This document shows positions 17,311-26,465 of a stretch of DNA of 64,000 nt, piece by piece. This stretch comes from Nitrospira sp. (GTDB taxonomy: Bacteria > Nitrospirota > Nitrospiria > Nitrospirales > Nitrospiraceae). A model generated the notes under the pieces. The model searched no databases, was not told the origin of the DNA, and saw nothing but the letters and a program-made list of their open reading frames with translations. Both the position numbers and the translations under genes were made by a program. Position 1 is the stretch's first letter; each line of letters opens with the position of its first letter. The stretch lies in assembly GCA_024331045.1 (NCBI GenBank), contig JANDJC010000006.1, forward strand, positions 1-64,000, read 5' to 3'.

Positions 17311-18400
17311 GGACTACGGCAACAAAACCGAGCGGGCGACACCGAAACGCAAGGAGGAAGCACGCCAAAAGGGGCAGGTACCCTTGAGCCGGGATCTCTC
17401 CACTGCCGCCGTGCTGTTGGGGGGCATTGGGTTGCTCGCCGCGACGTTGCCGGTCGGCCTCCAGACGATGATTGAGGTGACCAGGGAAGGGTTGACTCTC
17501 TCGTTGTCGGATGGCTGGCGCAACGACTTGACGGTCGAGCAGGTGCACGAACGGGTGATCCAAGCTGGCAGGAACGTGCTGATGGTGACGCTGCCGATTG
17601 CTGGAGGGCTTTTGCTGATCGGAGGGGCGGCAACGGTCGTCCAAACAGGGTTTCTTTGGAGACCCGATGCGCTGCAGTTGGATCCCGGCCGCATCAACCC
17701 GTTCAAGGGCTTGTCCCGGCTGTTGTCGCTCCGCTCCCTGGTGGAATTGCTCAAGGGGCTGCTGAAAATCGCGATCGTGACCGGGATCGGATTCGCTGTG
17801 TTGCGGGGGGATGTTCCTCTGGTGCCGGGATTAAGCGATGTGGACCTCGGTTCGTCGCTGCATGTGACCGGCTGGCTGTTGTTCAAGGCGGCGCTGGTGG
17901 TCGGTGGCGCCATCGCCGTGCTCGCCAGCCTGGATTATCTCTACCAGCGGTTTGAGTGGGAACGCAGCCTGCGCATGACGAAAGAAGAAGTCAAGGAGGA
18001 ACTCAAATCGACGGAGGGAGATCCGTTGATCAAGAGCCGGGTCCGTACCATCCAGCGGCAGCTTGCGAAGAAACGGATGATCGCGGCCGTGAAGACCGCC
18101 GATGTTGTGGTGACGAACCCCACGCACCTGGCCGTGGCGCTCAAATATGACGCATCCCGTATGGCGGCTCCCTGTGTGGTGGCGAAAGGAGCCGGAGAAG
18201 TGGCCGAACGGATTCGCGAAGTGGCCCGCCACCATGGCGTGCCGGTGGTCGAGAACAAGTTTGTTGCCCGGACCCTCTTTACGCTGGTGGATGTCGGAAA
18301 GGAAATTCCGTCGGACCTCTATCGCGCGGTGGCCGAAATCCTTGCGTTCGTCTATCGCGCCAGGGGAATGACGGCTGGGGCGGGGGCCGGTGGCCTGTAA
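17303..18400 (+). CDS. flhB: Flagellar export switch protein FlhB
   Basis: FlhB changes export specificity after autocleavage. Of the 365 residues, the N-terminal part begins 'DYGNKTERATPKRKEEARQKGQV' and carries four membrane helices. The cytoplasmic domain has the cleavage motif N272-P273-T274-H275 in 'VVTNPTHLAVALKY'. All expected elements are intact, so cleavage and hook-to-filament switching with FliK should be normal. Confidence 0.97.
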   Translation: MAEDYGNKTERATPKRKEEARQKGQVPLSRDLSTAAVLLGGIGLLAATLPVGLQTMIEVTREGLTLSLSDGWRNDLTVEQVHERVIQAGRNVLMVTLPIAGGLLLIGGAATVVQTGFLWRPDALQLDPGRINPFKGLSRLLSLRSLVELLKGLLKIAIVTGIGFAVLRGDVPLVPGLSDVDLGSSLHVTGWLLFKAALVVGGAIAVLASLDYLYQRFEWERSLRMTKEEVKEELKSTEGDPLIKSRVRTIQRQLAKKRMIAAVKTADVVVTNPTHLAVALKYDASRMAAPCVVAKGAGEVAERIREVARHHGVPVVENKFVARTLFTLVDVGKEIPSDLYRAVAEILAFVYRARGMTAGAGAGGL

Positions 18401-18419
18401 CCCATGAGTTGAGCCATCC

Positions 18420-20516
18420 ATGTCGACCAAGGTCGAACCGATTCAGCGCGCGCCGTTCGTCAAACATTCCGACATCATCATTTCCATGGGCGTCGTGGCC
18501 ATCTTGATGGTCATGTTACTGCCCCTTCCCCGGTTCTTGCTGGACCTCTTACTCAGCTTCAACATCACCCTGTCCGTCATCATTCTGCTGGTTGGCCTCC
18601 AGGTACGGCGGCCTATTGAGTTTTCGGTCTTCCCGTCCATTTTGCTGATGGTTACCCTCTTGCGGCTGTCGCTCAACATCGCCTCGACCAGATTGATCCT
18701 GCTGCATGGCAACGAGGGGGCTGGCGCGGCCGGCGAAGTCATCAGGGCATTCGGCAATTTCGTGGTCGGCGGCAATTACACCGTGGGGTTGGTGGTGTTT
18801 TGCATTCTCGTCGTCATCAACTTTGTGGTGGTGACCAAAGGCGCTGGTCGTGTGGCTGAAGTTGCAGCTCGATTCACGTTGGATGCGATGCCGGGCAAGC
18901 AAATGAGCATCGATGCGGACCTGAATGCGGGATTGATCAATGAGGCTGAGGCACGACGGCGGCGCCGAGAAATTGCCGAGGAAGCCGATTTCTATGGGGC
19001 GATGGATGGCGCGAGCAAATTTGTGCGGGGTGATGCCATCGCCGCCGTCCTCATCATCCTGGTTAACATTATCGGCGGCTTGGCCATTGGGATCCTCCAG
19101 AAAGGTATGAGTCCCGCGCTGGCCGCGCAAACCTACACGTTGTTGACCGTAGGCGAAGGCTTGGTTGCCCAAATTCCCGCCTTAATCGTTTCTACGGCTG
19201 CCGGCATCGTCGTCACGCGCGCCGCTGCCGAGACCGATCTCAGTGGAGAAATCACCAGACAGTTGCTGACGTCGTCCAAGGCTGTCGGCACGGCCGCCTC
19301 GATCCTACTTGTGCTGGGGCTGGTGCCTGGTCTGCCACACCTGGCGTTTTTAGGATTGGGCACGCTCGCGGGATGGATGGCGTATCGCCTCCGTCAGGAG
19401 GAGCGAACCGCCGAGGCGGCTGCGGTGGCTCCGGCGGTTCCCAAGGCGGACGAAGGGGTGACGCGCGTGGCACCTCTTGAACTGATGGAACTCCAGGTGG
19501 GGTATGGCCTGATCGGCCTCGTCGAAGGCACCAACGGAAACGCTCTGTTGGATCGAATCAAAGGATTGCGACGGCAGATTGCCGAGACGATGGGATTTAT
19601 CGTTCCGCCCATTCATATCCGCGACAATCTCCAGCTCCGGCCGAACGAGTATGTCGTGCTGTTAAAAGGAGTGGAGGTGGCGAAGGCCGAGGCGTTGCCG
19701 GGTCATCTATTGGCTATCGATCCTGGGACGGGCCAACGGGGGCTGGTGCAGGGAATTCCGACGAAAGAGCCGGCGTTCGGCCTTCCGGCGTTGTGGATCA
19801 CCGAAGACGTGCGCGAGCAGGCGCAGTTGGCGGGGTTGACGGTGGTTGATGCCGGCTCGGCGATCACGACTCACTTATCTGAGGTCATTAAGCGTCACGC
19901 GCACGAACTGCTGGGGCGGCAGGAGGTCCAGATCCTGCTGGATGAAGTCGGGAAAACCAGTCCTAAATTGGTAGAGGAGTTAATCCCGACATTGTTGCCT
20001 CTTGGAACGGTGGTCCGGATTTTGAGCAATCTGCTCAGGGAAGGAGTTCCCATCCGCGACCTCCGTTCAATTCTCGAGGCTGTTTCGGACCATGCCACAA
20101 CGATCAAGGATCCGGACGCCCTCACGGAGTTTGCCCGCCAAGCATTGGCCCGAACGATTACCAAACAGTATCAGGCGCCGGACGGAACACTTCAGGTCAT
20201 CACGTTGGATCCACTCTTGGACCGATCCTTGGCAGAGCAGGCGGGCAACCTTCCGCCTGGTGGCTCGTTGCTGCTGGACCCCGCCCTGTCGCATAAGCTG
20301 CTGAGCGGGTTGAAACAGGCGGCTGAACGAGTCGCGTCACGAGGTCACCAGCCGGTTGTGCTCTGTTCACAGATGTTGCGCCGGCATCTGCGCCGGTTGA
20401 CCGATCGCACGCTCCATGCCGTGCCGATCATCGGTCTCAATGAAGTGGACGCGCGGGTGCGCCTCCAATCGCTCGATACGGTACGGATCGACGCCGAGCT
20501 CGCGCAGCCGTCGTGA
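18420..20516 (+). CDS. flhA: Flagellar export gate protein FlhA
   Basis: FlhA is the large export gate subunit. It has 698 residues, the standard length. The N-terminal half has about eight membrane segments plus the FHIPEP-type motif region ('RLTLDAMPGKQMSIDADL' equivalent, here 'FTLDAMPGKQMSIDADLN'). The C-terminal cytoplasmic domain binds chaperone-substrate complexes. Nineteen bases separate it from flhB, and flhF follows nine bases later. Confidence 0.97.
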   Translation: MSTKVEPIQRAPFVKHSDIIISMGVVAILMVMLLPLPRFLLDLLLSFNITLSVIILLVGLQVRRPIEFSVFPSILLMVTLLRLSLNIASTRLILLHGNEGAGAAGEVIRAFGNFVVGGNYTVGLVVFCILVVINFVVVTKGAGRVAEVAARFTLDAMPGKQMSIDADLNAGLINEAEARRRRREIAEEADFYGAMDGASKFVRGDAIAAVLIILVNIIGGLAIGILQKGMSPALAAQTYTLLTVGEGLVAQIPALIVSTAAGIVVTRAAAETDLSGEITRQLLTSSKAVGTAASILLVLGLVPGLPHLAFLGLGTLAGWMAYRLRQEERTAEAAAVAPAVPKADEGVTRVAPLELMELQVGYGLIGLVEGTNGNALLDRIKGLRRQIAETMGFIVPPIHIRDNLQLRPNEYVVLLKGVEVAKAEALPGHLLAIDPGTGQRGLVQGIPTKEPAFGLPALWITEDVREQAQLAGLTVVDAGSAITTHLSEVIKRHAHELLGRQEVQILLDEVGKTSPKLVEELIPTLLPLGTVVRILSNLLREGVPIRDLRSILEAVSDHATTIKDPDALTEFARQALARTITKQYQAPDGTLQVITLDPLLDRSLAEQAGNLPPGGSLLLDPALSHKLLSGLKQAAERVASRGHQPVVLCSQMLRRHLRRLTDRTLHAVPIIGLNEVDARVRLQSLDTVRIDAELAQPS

Positions 20517-20524
20517 GGTAGCCG

Positions 20525-21892
20525 ATGAAAGTCAAGACGTTTCACGCCCTGAGCATGCAGGACGCTTTGCGGCAGATCAAACAGGAGATGGGGCCGGATG
20601 CGATCATTCTGTCGTCCAAGGAAGTGTGGGACGGGGGCAGGCCGTTGCGGGTATTCGATCGCCCCGTCCTGGAAGTCATGGCCGCCTGTGAAGAGCCCGC
20701 CGCGTCTCCAACAGCTCCCCCGCGAGATGAGTCACAAAGAGAAGAGCCTCGCCAGACCGAGGCTGTGCCGTCCAACCGGTCGACGGCCGCTCCTGATTTT
20801 CGCTCCGTGCTTCGATCTGCCTTGGAGCCGGGCGCTACTCTCCTTGCCAAGAGGGGTACACGGTCGGGAAGGGCGGTCGGTTCAGGTGTGGAGTGGCGGC
20901 GCAAACGATTGCAGCATCTGCGCACCGAGTTGGGGGAGGTCAGTCGCCTGTTGGGACAAACGTTGCTGCAAGACACGCAGCCGACTTTTTCGTCGTCGGT
21001 GACGATGCTGGACCGGTTATGTGGCTCGTTTGTTCGGCAAGGTATGCATCTTTCGTCGGCGGAGTCGCTGGGAACCAATCTGCGGCGGCGGGTGGAGGAG
21101 GCCGATGCCAACAATGGGGACGCTATCGTTCGGGCTCTCGGCCAAGAGATCGCCAGTCGGATTCCAGTCCAGGGTGATTCCCTCGGTCAACTGAATGGTC
21201 GGGCCGTGTGTTTGATCCTCGGTCCCAGCGGGGTGGGAAAGACGTTGAGCGTGGCCAAATTGGCCGCCCGCTGCCGTTTGAAGCAACGCTCTGCCGTTGC
21301 TGTTGTAACCTTTGACGCCTGTCGAGAGGTTTCGGTGGAACAGTTGCGGCGGTATGCACGGACGCTCGGCGTGCCGTTCGCGTTGGCAAGGTCGCCGAGG
21401 CAACTGCGGGAGGGATTGCGTCGTTATGGCAAGGCACGGCTGGTGCTGGTGGATATGCCGGGGGTCCGGCATGATGACGTGACCGCCGCAGTGGAGCTTC
21501 ATCAGATGCTGAGTGAGGGCTGGGAGGTGGCCGCGCATCTGGCCCTGCCGGCTTTTGCACGGGCAAGAGAGCTGTGTGCCATCGTTGATCGCGCCAAAGT
21601 GCTGCCCTCGTTGCACCTCCTGTTCACCAAGCTCGATGAAACGGAGTCGTTTGGAACCCTCTACGAGGTGGCGCATCAAACCGGTCTTCCTCTGTCCTAT
21701 TGGGGGGTCGGCCAGCGGGTTCCCGAGGACATCGAGCCAGCGTCACCCCTTCGCCTGGCTGAATTGTTGATCGCGCAACGATATGTCGCCAGACACGACG
21801 TCCCCTGTCCCGCTTTGAACGGATCGGTGAACGGTTCGGAAGCGGGTCGAGAACTAGCGTCGGTCGGGCCCATCTTCCATTTCATGACGTGA
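20525..21892 (+). CDS. flhF: Flagellar biosynthesis SRP-type GTPase FlhF, with altered G motifs
   Basis: FlhF sets flagellar place and number in polar flagellates. The 455-residue protein has the FlhF N-terminus ('MKVKTFHALSMQDALRQIKQEMGPDAIILSS' region), a basic linker, an N domain and a G domain. The P-loop GPSGVGKT is at 233-240. The usual 'DTYR' is 'DACR' (264-267). The usual 'DTAGR' is 'DMPGV' (310-314), which keeps D and G but changes the rest. 'FTKLDETESFGTLYEVA' is the conserved C-terminal FlhF motif. It is followed by its regulator flhG. Confidence 0.94.
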   Translation: MKVKTFHALSMQDALRQIKQEMGPDAIILSSKEVWDGGRPLRVFDRPVLEVMAACEEPAASPTAPPRDESQREEPRQTEAVPSNRSTAAPDFRSVLRSALEPGATLLAKRGTRSGRAVGSGVEWRRKRLQHLRTELGEVSRLLGQTLLQDTQPTFSSSVTMLDRLCGSFVRQGMHLSSAESLGTNLRRRVEEADANNGDAIVRALGQEIASRIPVQGDSLGQLNGRAVCLILGPSGVGKTLSVAKLAARCRLKQRSAVAVVTFDACREVSVEQLRRYARTLGVPFALARSPRQLREGLRRYGKARLVLVDMPGVRHDDVTAAVELHQMLSEGWEVAAHLALPAFARARELCAIVDRAKVLPSLHLLFTKLDETESFGTLYEVAHQTGLPLSYWGVGQRVPEDIEPASPLRLAELLIAQRYVARHDVPCPALNGSVNGSEAGRELASVGPIFHFMT

Positions 21893-21905
21893 CGGAGGAA
21901 TCGCC

Positions 21906-22766
21906 ATGCACAAGCAGGTCAGCGGTCTCGATGCCACTCCGACGATCGGGAGGGCGCCCGAAACGCACACGAGAGTCATCGCGGTCTCGAGCGGGAAAGG
22001 CGGCGTGGGAAAAACCAATGTGGTCGCCAGCTGGGCGGTGGCACTGGGGCGGATGGGACGGCGGGTGTTGGTGTTGGATGCCGACTTGGGATTGGGCAAT
22101 CTAGATGTGCTGCTGGGCTTGGTGCCATGCCGCACGATCGAACATGCCTTGTCCGGCGTCTGTACGCTAAAAGAGATTTGCCTGCAAGGGCCGGCCGGCA
22201 TCCAGGTTTTGCCCGCCAGCTCGGGAGTGCCGCATCTCACCTCGTTGACGGATTCCCAGCAAGTGGTGATCCAAGAACAATTGGAGGAGCTGGCCACCGG
22301 CATGGACGTGCTCTTGATCGACACCGGAGCTGGCATCTCGCCCAATGTCACGTTCTTTGCCTCTTCGGCCCACGAGATCGTGATTGTCGTGACTCCCGAG
22401 CCGACGTCGCTGACCGATGCCTATGCCTTGATCAAGGTGTTGACCCAGCGGTATCGGGAACGTCGCTTCAAGGTTCTGGTCAATCTGGCCAAAGGACCGA
22501 GAGAAGCGGCGGAGGTGTTTCGCAAGCTGGACGCGGCCGTTGATCGTTTTCTTCATGCGATCGTCGAGCCTATCGGTTATGTCCCACAAGATGATTATGT
22601 CCCGCTGGCCGTTATGAGACAAAAGGCGGTGGCGGACTTATTCCCCGATGCGCCAGCCTCGCAGGCCTTTGCCCGCTTGGCTCGCCAGGTCCTGCAATGG
22701 CCCCTGCCGACACTGCCCAAAAGCTCCGTCCAGCTTCTCTGGCAAAAGATGATTCGTCTTGCATAG
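21906..22766 (+). CDS. flhG: MinD-like ATPase FlhG (FleN)
   Basis: FlhG limits flagellar number by stimulating FlhF GTPase and, in some species, restraining the sigma-54 activator. The deviant Walker A 'SSGKGGVGKTNV' is near residues 28-39. 'VLVLDADLGLGNLDVLLG' and 'DVLLIDTGAGIS' are the other ATPase motifs. Its 286 residues are normal. Cotranscription with flhF and fliA is common. Confidence 0.96.
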   Translation: MHKQVSGLDATPTIGRAPETHTRVIAVSSGKGGVGKTNVVASWAVALGRMGRRVLVLDADLGLGNLDVLLGLVPCRTIEHALSGVCTLKEICLQGPAGIQVLPASSGVPHLTSLTDSQQVVIQEQLEELATGMDVLLIDTGAGISPNVTFFASSAHEIVIVVTPEPTSLTDAYALIKVLTQRYRERRFKVLVNLAKGPREAAEVFRKLDAAVDRFLHAIVEPIGYVPQDDYVPLAVMRQKAVADLFPDAPASQAFARLARQVLQWPLPTLPKSSVQLLWQKMIRLA

Positions 22767-22806
22767 GGCCATGGTGTCGGCAGGGAAGGCCAGGAAGGAA
22801 GTGAAC

Positions 22807-23553
22807 ATGGGGAAAGCGGTTCCCGCAAAGACCAAACGATCCATCCCATCCAAGGAAGTGAGGCGAGAGCAACTTATCAAGGAATTTGCCCATGTGGTCC
22901 ACGCCATGGCGCACCGGCTGTCCTTTCGGCTGCCCGCGTATCTGGACGCGGAAGATCTGATTTCGGTCGGCATGATTGGTCTTATGGATGCCATGGAAAA
23001 ATATGATCCGACACGCGAGGCCAAGTTCAAAACCTACGCCGAATTTAGAATCAGAGGAGCCATGCTGGACGAGATCCGATCGATGGACTGGATTCCACGC
23101 TCGGTACACGAACGGATCACGTTGCTTCAGCGGACGCATGTGGAGTTGATGCATCGTCTCGGTCGGCCGCCGACCGATGAAGAGGTTGCCGCCGAGCTCA
23201 AGATGTCGCCAGAGGAACTCGATGAGTTCCTGACCAAGGCGAAGGGAGCGGTGATGGTCAGCATCGAAGACCTCAACCTTCAAGACGTGGACGGACACAA
23301 GGTATTAGCGGCGTTGGCCGACACACAGAATCCTGATCCGCTTGCTCTGTTGGTCGGCGAGCGGGAGCGGGAGGCCGTCGGCAAGGCAATCGAAAATCTG
23401 CCCCCCAAAGAACGTCAGGTGTTGACCCTCTATTACTTCGAAGAACTCACCATGAAGGAAATCGGCGACATGATGAAGGTGACCGAGTCTCGCGTCTGTC
23501 AGATTCACGCCAAGGCCATTCTCCGATTGAAAGCGCAACTCTGTTCCTTGTGA
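22807..23553 (+). CDS. fliA: Flagellar sigma factor FliA (sigma-28)
   Basis: FliA directs late flagellar transcription. I chose the ATG at 22807, which has 'aggaaggaagtg' upstream and gives 248 residues; the ORF track start overlaps flhG. Region 2 ('DLISVGMIGLMDAMEKYDPTREAKFKTYAEFRIRGAMLDEIR'), region 3 and the region 4 helix-turn-helix ('MKEIGDMMKVTESRVCQIHAKAILRLKAQL') are complete. Its anti-sigma FlgM is encoded at 29125-29430. Confidence 0.96.
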   Translation: MGKAVPAKTKRSIPSKEVRREQLIKEFAHVVHAMAHRLSFRLPAYLDAEDLISVGMIGLMDAMEKYDPTREAKFKTYAEFRIRGAMLDEIRSMDWIPRSVHERITLLQRTHVELMHRLGRPPTDEEVAAELKMSPEELDEFLTKAKGAVMVSIEDLNLQDVDGHKVLAALADTQNPDPLALLVGEREREAVGKAIENLPPKERQVLTLYYFEELTMKEIGDMMKVTESRVCQIHAKAILRLKAQLCSL

Positions 23554-23863
23554 TGACACGAGGAGCTGCGGGGAGGGAGTCTAGGGGCGATGATCTCCTG
23601 TCTTCGGCAAGCCGCCGCTTCCGTTCGAGAGAACGAGCGAAGGGAAGATTTTTCCCCGCCATGCGGCAAAGCTCTCCTGAACGAAGGAGCCGGGGATCCC
23701 CCAACGTTGGTCTGCCCTCGTGCGCGGGAAGGCACCGAGGGATCTCCTGCTAAAAAATCAATCGTTTTGCTTGATGAGCCGTACAAGGGTGGTGATTGGG
23801 CAGGGCGAGGACGGTTGGCACAGGGGTTGCTCACAGCCGAGGTGAGGAGGAAATGAGCCAGTT
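23554..23863 (+). other. Intergenic region between fliA and flgF
   Basis: These 310 bases carry a consensus sigma-54 promoter at their right end (23816-23831). ORFs called through it (23550-23753, 23590-23856) have no ribosome site or recognisable family and look like chance frames. A four-codon mini-ORF (23853-23867) overlaps the flgF start. Confidence 0.65.
23816..23831 (+). promoter_or_regulatory. Sigma-54 promoter of the flgF block
   Basis: TGGCACAGGGGTTGCT is an exact match to the -24/-12 elements TGGCAC-N5-TTGCW. The transcription start would be near 23843, only about 20 bases before the flgF ATG. It is the best of the three sigma-54 sites in the island. Confidence 0.85.
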
Positions 23864-24631
23864 ATGAATCGTGGGATCTATCCTGCCTTGTCTGGCGCGT
23901 TGGCCCATGAACGGCGCATGCAGATCTTCGCCAACAACATGGCCAACGTGACCACAGCCGGTTTCAAACAAGATCAGCAGGCCTTCAAAACGGTGTTCCC
24001 CCCTCGTCAAGGGTTTGTGCCCTCGATGGGAAGCACCGGTGTGATTCAGCGGGCCATTGCCCGGCCGCTGGGGACGCCGGAGCGGCTCTTTGCGGCTCCG
24101 GATCGTGTGACGACGATGTTCGAGCCGGGGCGAATTCGTTTGACCGGCAATCCGTTGGACCTGGCAATTCAGGGCGATGCGTTCTTTGAAGTGCGGACGC
24201 CGCAAGGGATTCGCTATACCCGCAACGGCATGTTTTCGCTCGATAGCCAACGACGGCTGGTCACAGGTCTGGGCTATCCAGTGATGGGAACGTCCGGTGA
24301 GATCACTCTGCCGGTCGGAAAGGTGGAGATCAATGCCCAAGGGGCGATCCGAGTCGACGACAAACCGGTCGCGACGATCAAACTCGTGGAATTTCCACCC
24401 GACGCGATGCCGCAGAAATCCGAAGGAGGGCTGTTTGTTTCAGATCAAGGCAGGCCCGCCAAACAGTCGGTGATTCAAGTCGGCTATGTTGAAGAATCCA
24501 ACGTCAACGTGATCGGTGAGATGGTCAAACTCATTCAGGGTATGCGGGGGTATGAGTCGGCGCAAAAACTGATCCAGACACTCGACAGGATGGCTGAGAC
24601 GGCGATCCAAGAAGTCGGACGGGTCGCGTGA
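23864..24631 (+). CDS. flgF: Flagellar basal-body rod protein FlgF
   Basis: FlgF is a proximal rod protein; the 255-residue length is normal. It starts 'MNRGIYPALSGALAHERRMQIFANNMANVTTAGFKQDQ' and ends with the rod/hook C-terminal helix ('GEMVKLIQGMRGYESAQKLIQTLDRM'). The shorter size and the central 'DAFFEVRTPQGIRYTRNGMF' separate it from hook protein. FlgG follows directly, which supports FlgF over FlgG. Confidence 0.92.
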   Translation: MNRGIYPALSGALAHERRMQIFANNMANVTTAGFKQDQQAFKTVFPPRQGFVPSMGSTGVIQRAIARPLGTPERLFAAPDRVTTMFEPGRIRLTGNPLDLAIQGDAFFEVRTPQGIRYTRNGMFSLDSQRRLVTGLGYPVMGTSGEITLPVGKVEINAQGAIRVDDKPVATIKLVEFPPDAMPQKSEGGLFVSDQGRPAKQSVIQVGYVEESNVNVIGEMVKLIQGMRGYESAQKLIQTLDRMAETAIQEVGRVA

Positions 24632-24636
24632 CGCCA

Positions 24637-24669
24637 TGGTTTTCTGATGACGGTGGTTTTCTGATGACG
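24637..24669 (+). repeat. Two tandem 16/17-bp repeats between flgF and flgG
   Basis: TGGTTTTCTGATGACGG is followed at once by TGGTTTTCTGATGACG. The copies are identical over 16 bases and lie a few bases after the flgF stop. The 127-base gap shows no other element. A replication slip duplication or a regulatory site are both possible. Confidence 0.85.
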
Positions 24670-24758
24670 CAAACGATGCGTACGATCGAGACAGGCGTCA
24701 TCGAGCGATCGCCGCTCAAGAATGGAAGTGAACGGGAGAAACGACGAGGAGAGACGAC

Positions 24759-25550
24759 ATGATTCGAGCCATGTGGACGGCGGCGACTGGCATGACCGCC
24801 CAACAGATCAATGTCGATACGATCGCGCACAACCTTGCCAACGTCAACACGAACTCTTTTAAACGGAGTCGGGCGGAGTTTGCCGACTTGCTGTATCAAA
24901 TTCAGCGTCTGCCTGGCACCAATGCCTCAAATGTGGGCGTCTTCCCCGTGGGCATTCAGGTAGGAGCCGGCGTTCGGCCGACTACGGTGGCCAAGGAATG
25001 GCTCCAAGGGAATATGCGCCAGACCAATAACGAACTCGATTTGGCGATCGATGGCCCTGGCTTTTTCCAGGTGTCCCGTCCGGACGGCACGATCATGTAC
25101 ACGCGTAACGGCTCGTTCAAGCGCGACAACGTCGGCAATCTGGTTACGGGGGACGGGGATCTGCTGAATCCTGTGATCACGATTCCCTCCGGCGCCTTGA
25201 AGATCGATATTGGGCAGGACGGTACGGTGTCGGTTCTGTTGCCGGGTGTGACGCAAGCCTCGCAAGTCGGTCAGATCCAACTGACCCGTTTCGACAATCC
25301 AGCTGGATTGGTCGCCATGGGCAACAACCTTTTTATCGATAGTTTTTCCTCTGGTCCTCCGATCCAGGGCACGGGAGGGTTTGCGACTGGCTTTGGGACG
25401 ATTCAACAAGGATTTCTGGAAAGTTCGAACGTCAATTTAGCGGAGGAGATGGTCAACATGATCATCGCTCAACGGAGCTATGAGATCAACTCGAAGACCA
25501 TTCAAGCTTCGGACGAAATGATGGCCATCGCCAACAATCTGCGGCGGTAG
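24759..25550 (+). CDS. flgG: Flagellar distal rod protein FlgG
   Basis: FlgG forms the distal rod. The 263 residues include the N-terminal 'MIRAMWTAATGMTAQQINVDTIAHNLANVNTNSFKRSRAEF', highly typical of FlgG, and the C-terminal 'NVNLAEEMVNMIIAQRSYEINSKTIQASDEMMAIANNLRR'. 'gacgaggagagacgac' precedes the ATG. flgA follows after 18 bases. Confidence 0.97.
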   Translation: MIRAMWTAATGMTAQQINVDTIAHNLANVNTNSFKRSRAEFADLLYQIQRLPGTNASNVGVFPVGIQVGAGVRPTTVAKEWLQGNMRQTNNELDLAIDGPGFFQVSRPDGTIMYTRNGSFKRDNVGNLVTGDGDLLNPVITIPSGALKIDIGQDGTVSVLLPGVTQASQVGQIQLTRFDNPAGLVAMGNNLFIDSFSSGPPIQGTGGFATGFGTIQQGFLESSNVNLAEEMVNMIIAQRSYEINSKTIQASDEMMAIANNLRR

Positions 25551-25568
25551 AAGCGGCAAGGAGGAATT

Positions 25569-26303
25569 ATGAAGCGTGTGTCGGCATTGTTGGCCTGTGC
25601 GTTGATCGGAATCGTGGTGGGCGCAGACGATCGCGCCTGGGCCGAGACGCTGGCGGGAGCGAAGCGAACCTTGACGCCGGAGGCGATCGGGAAAGCCATA
25701 GAGCTGTATCTGGAAAAAGAATGGGCATCGGTGATCAAGGATGTGCAGGTGACGGTCTTGGACCCTGCTGAGCCGATCACTTTGCCGGCTAGCACCGCGG
25801 ATTGGCGGGTGGTGCCGGTGCGTCCGGAAGAGCGGATGGGGCGTCGTCATTTCCAGGTGGCGGTGACCGTCAATGGCAAGCCGTGGAAGACGATCGATGT
25901 CGCGGCCGATGTCGTGGCGATGGTCGATGCGATCGCGCTTAATCGATTTGTCAAGCCGGATGAGATTATCGAGGAGGCCGACCTCAAGACCGTGCGGGTG
26001 CGCGTGTTTCAGCTCAACCATGCGTACCTCGTTGATGCCGGGCAGGTGATCGGACGGAGTGCGGCACGGCCGCTGCCCATGGATACCCCGATCCGGGCGG
26101 CCTTCTTGAAAGCTCCTCTTGTGATCAAAAAAGGCGAGCGGGTCTTGATTGAGGCCCGACGTGGTGGCTTGGCCGTTCACGCATACGGAGTCACCAAGTC
26201 GAGCGGGCAGGTCGGCCAAACAATCACGGTGGCAAATTCGGATTCCGGCAAGGAATTACGCGCCAAAGTGGTGGCTCCCGGCCTCGTTCAAGTGGAGTTC
26301 TGA
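25569..26303 (+). CDS. flgA: Flagellar P-ring chaperone FlgA
   Basis: FlgA is a periplasmic chaperone for P-ring assembly. The 244-residue precursor has a signal peptide ('RVSALLACALIGIVVGADDRAWA'), an N-terminal domain and a C-terminal SAF-type domain with 'VIGRSAARPLPMDTPI' and 'VKAPLVIKKGERV'-like sequence, ending 'GKELRAKVVAPGLVQVEF'. 'aaggaggaatt' precedes the ATG. The neighbours flgH and flgI encode the rings. Confidence 0.94.
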   Translation: MKRVSALLACALIGIVVGADDRAWAETLAGAKRTLTPEAIGKAIELYLEKEWASVIKDVQVTVLDPAEPITLPASTADWRVVPVRPEERMGRRHFQVAVTVNGKPWKTIDVAADVVAMVDAIALNRFVKPDEIIEEADLKTVRVRVFQLNHAYLVDAGQVIGRSAARPLPMDTPIRAAFLKAPLVIKKGERVLIEARRGGLAVHAYGVTKSSGQVGQTITVANSDSGKELRAKVVAPGLVQVEF

Positions 26304-26465
26304 ACGGGAAGTGGCCGGTCTAGGTTGTGTGTCGGTTGACCGTGTGCTCTTGCGTGCGAGATCGGCAGGTCGGTGCAGGTCGGTAGAGAACGATCGGCAA
26401 AGCAGCTGAGGGTTGGAGACAACCGCTCGGCGACGGTACCGTCATGGGCTGAGGAAAGAGCAAAT

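Noticed and set aside
23590-23856. 88-residue ORF before flgF
   Set aside because: It crosses the consensus sigma-54 promoter, has no ribosome site and looks like chance coding.
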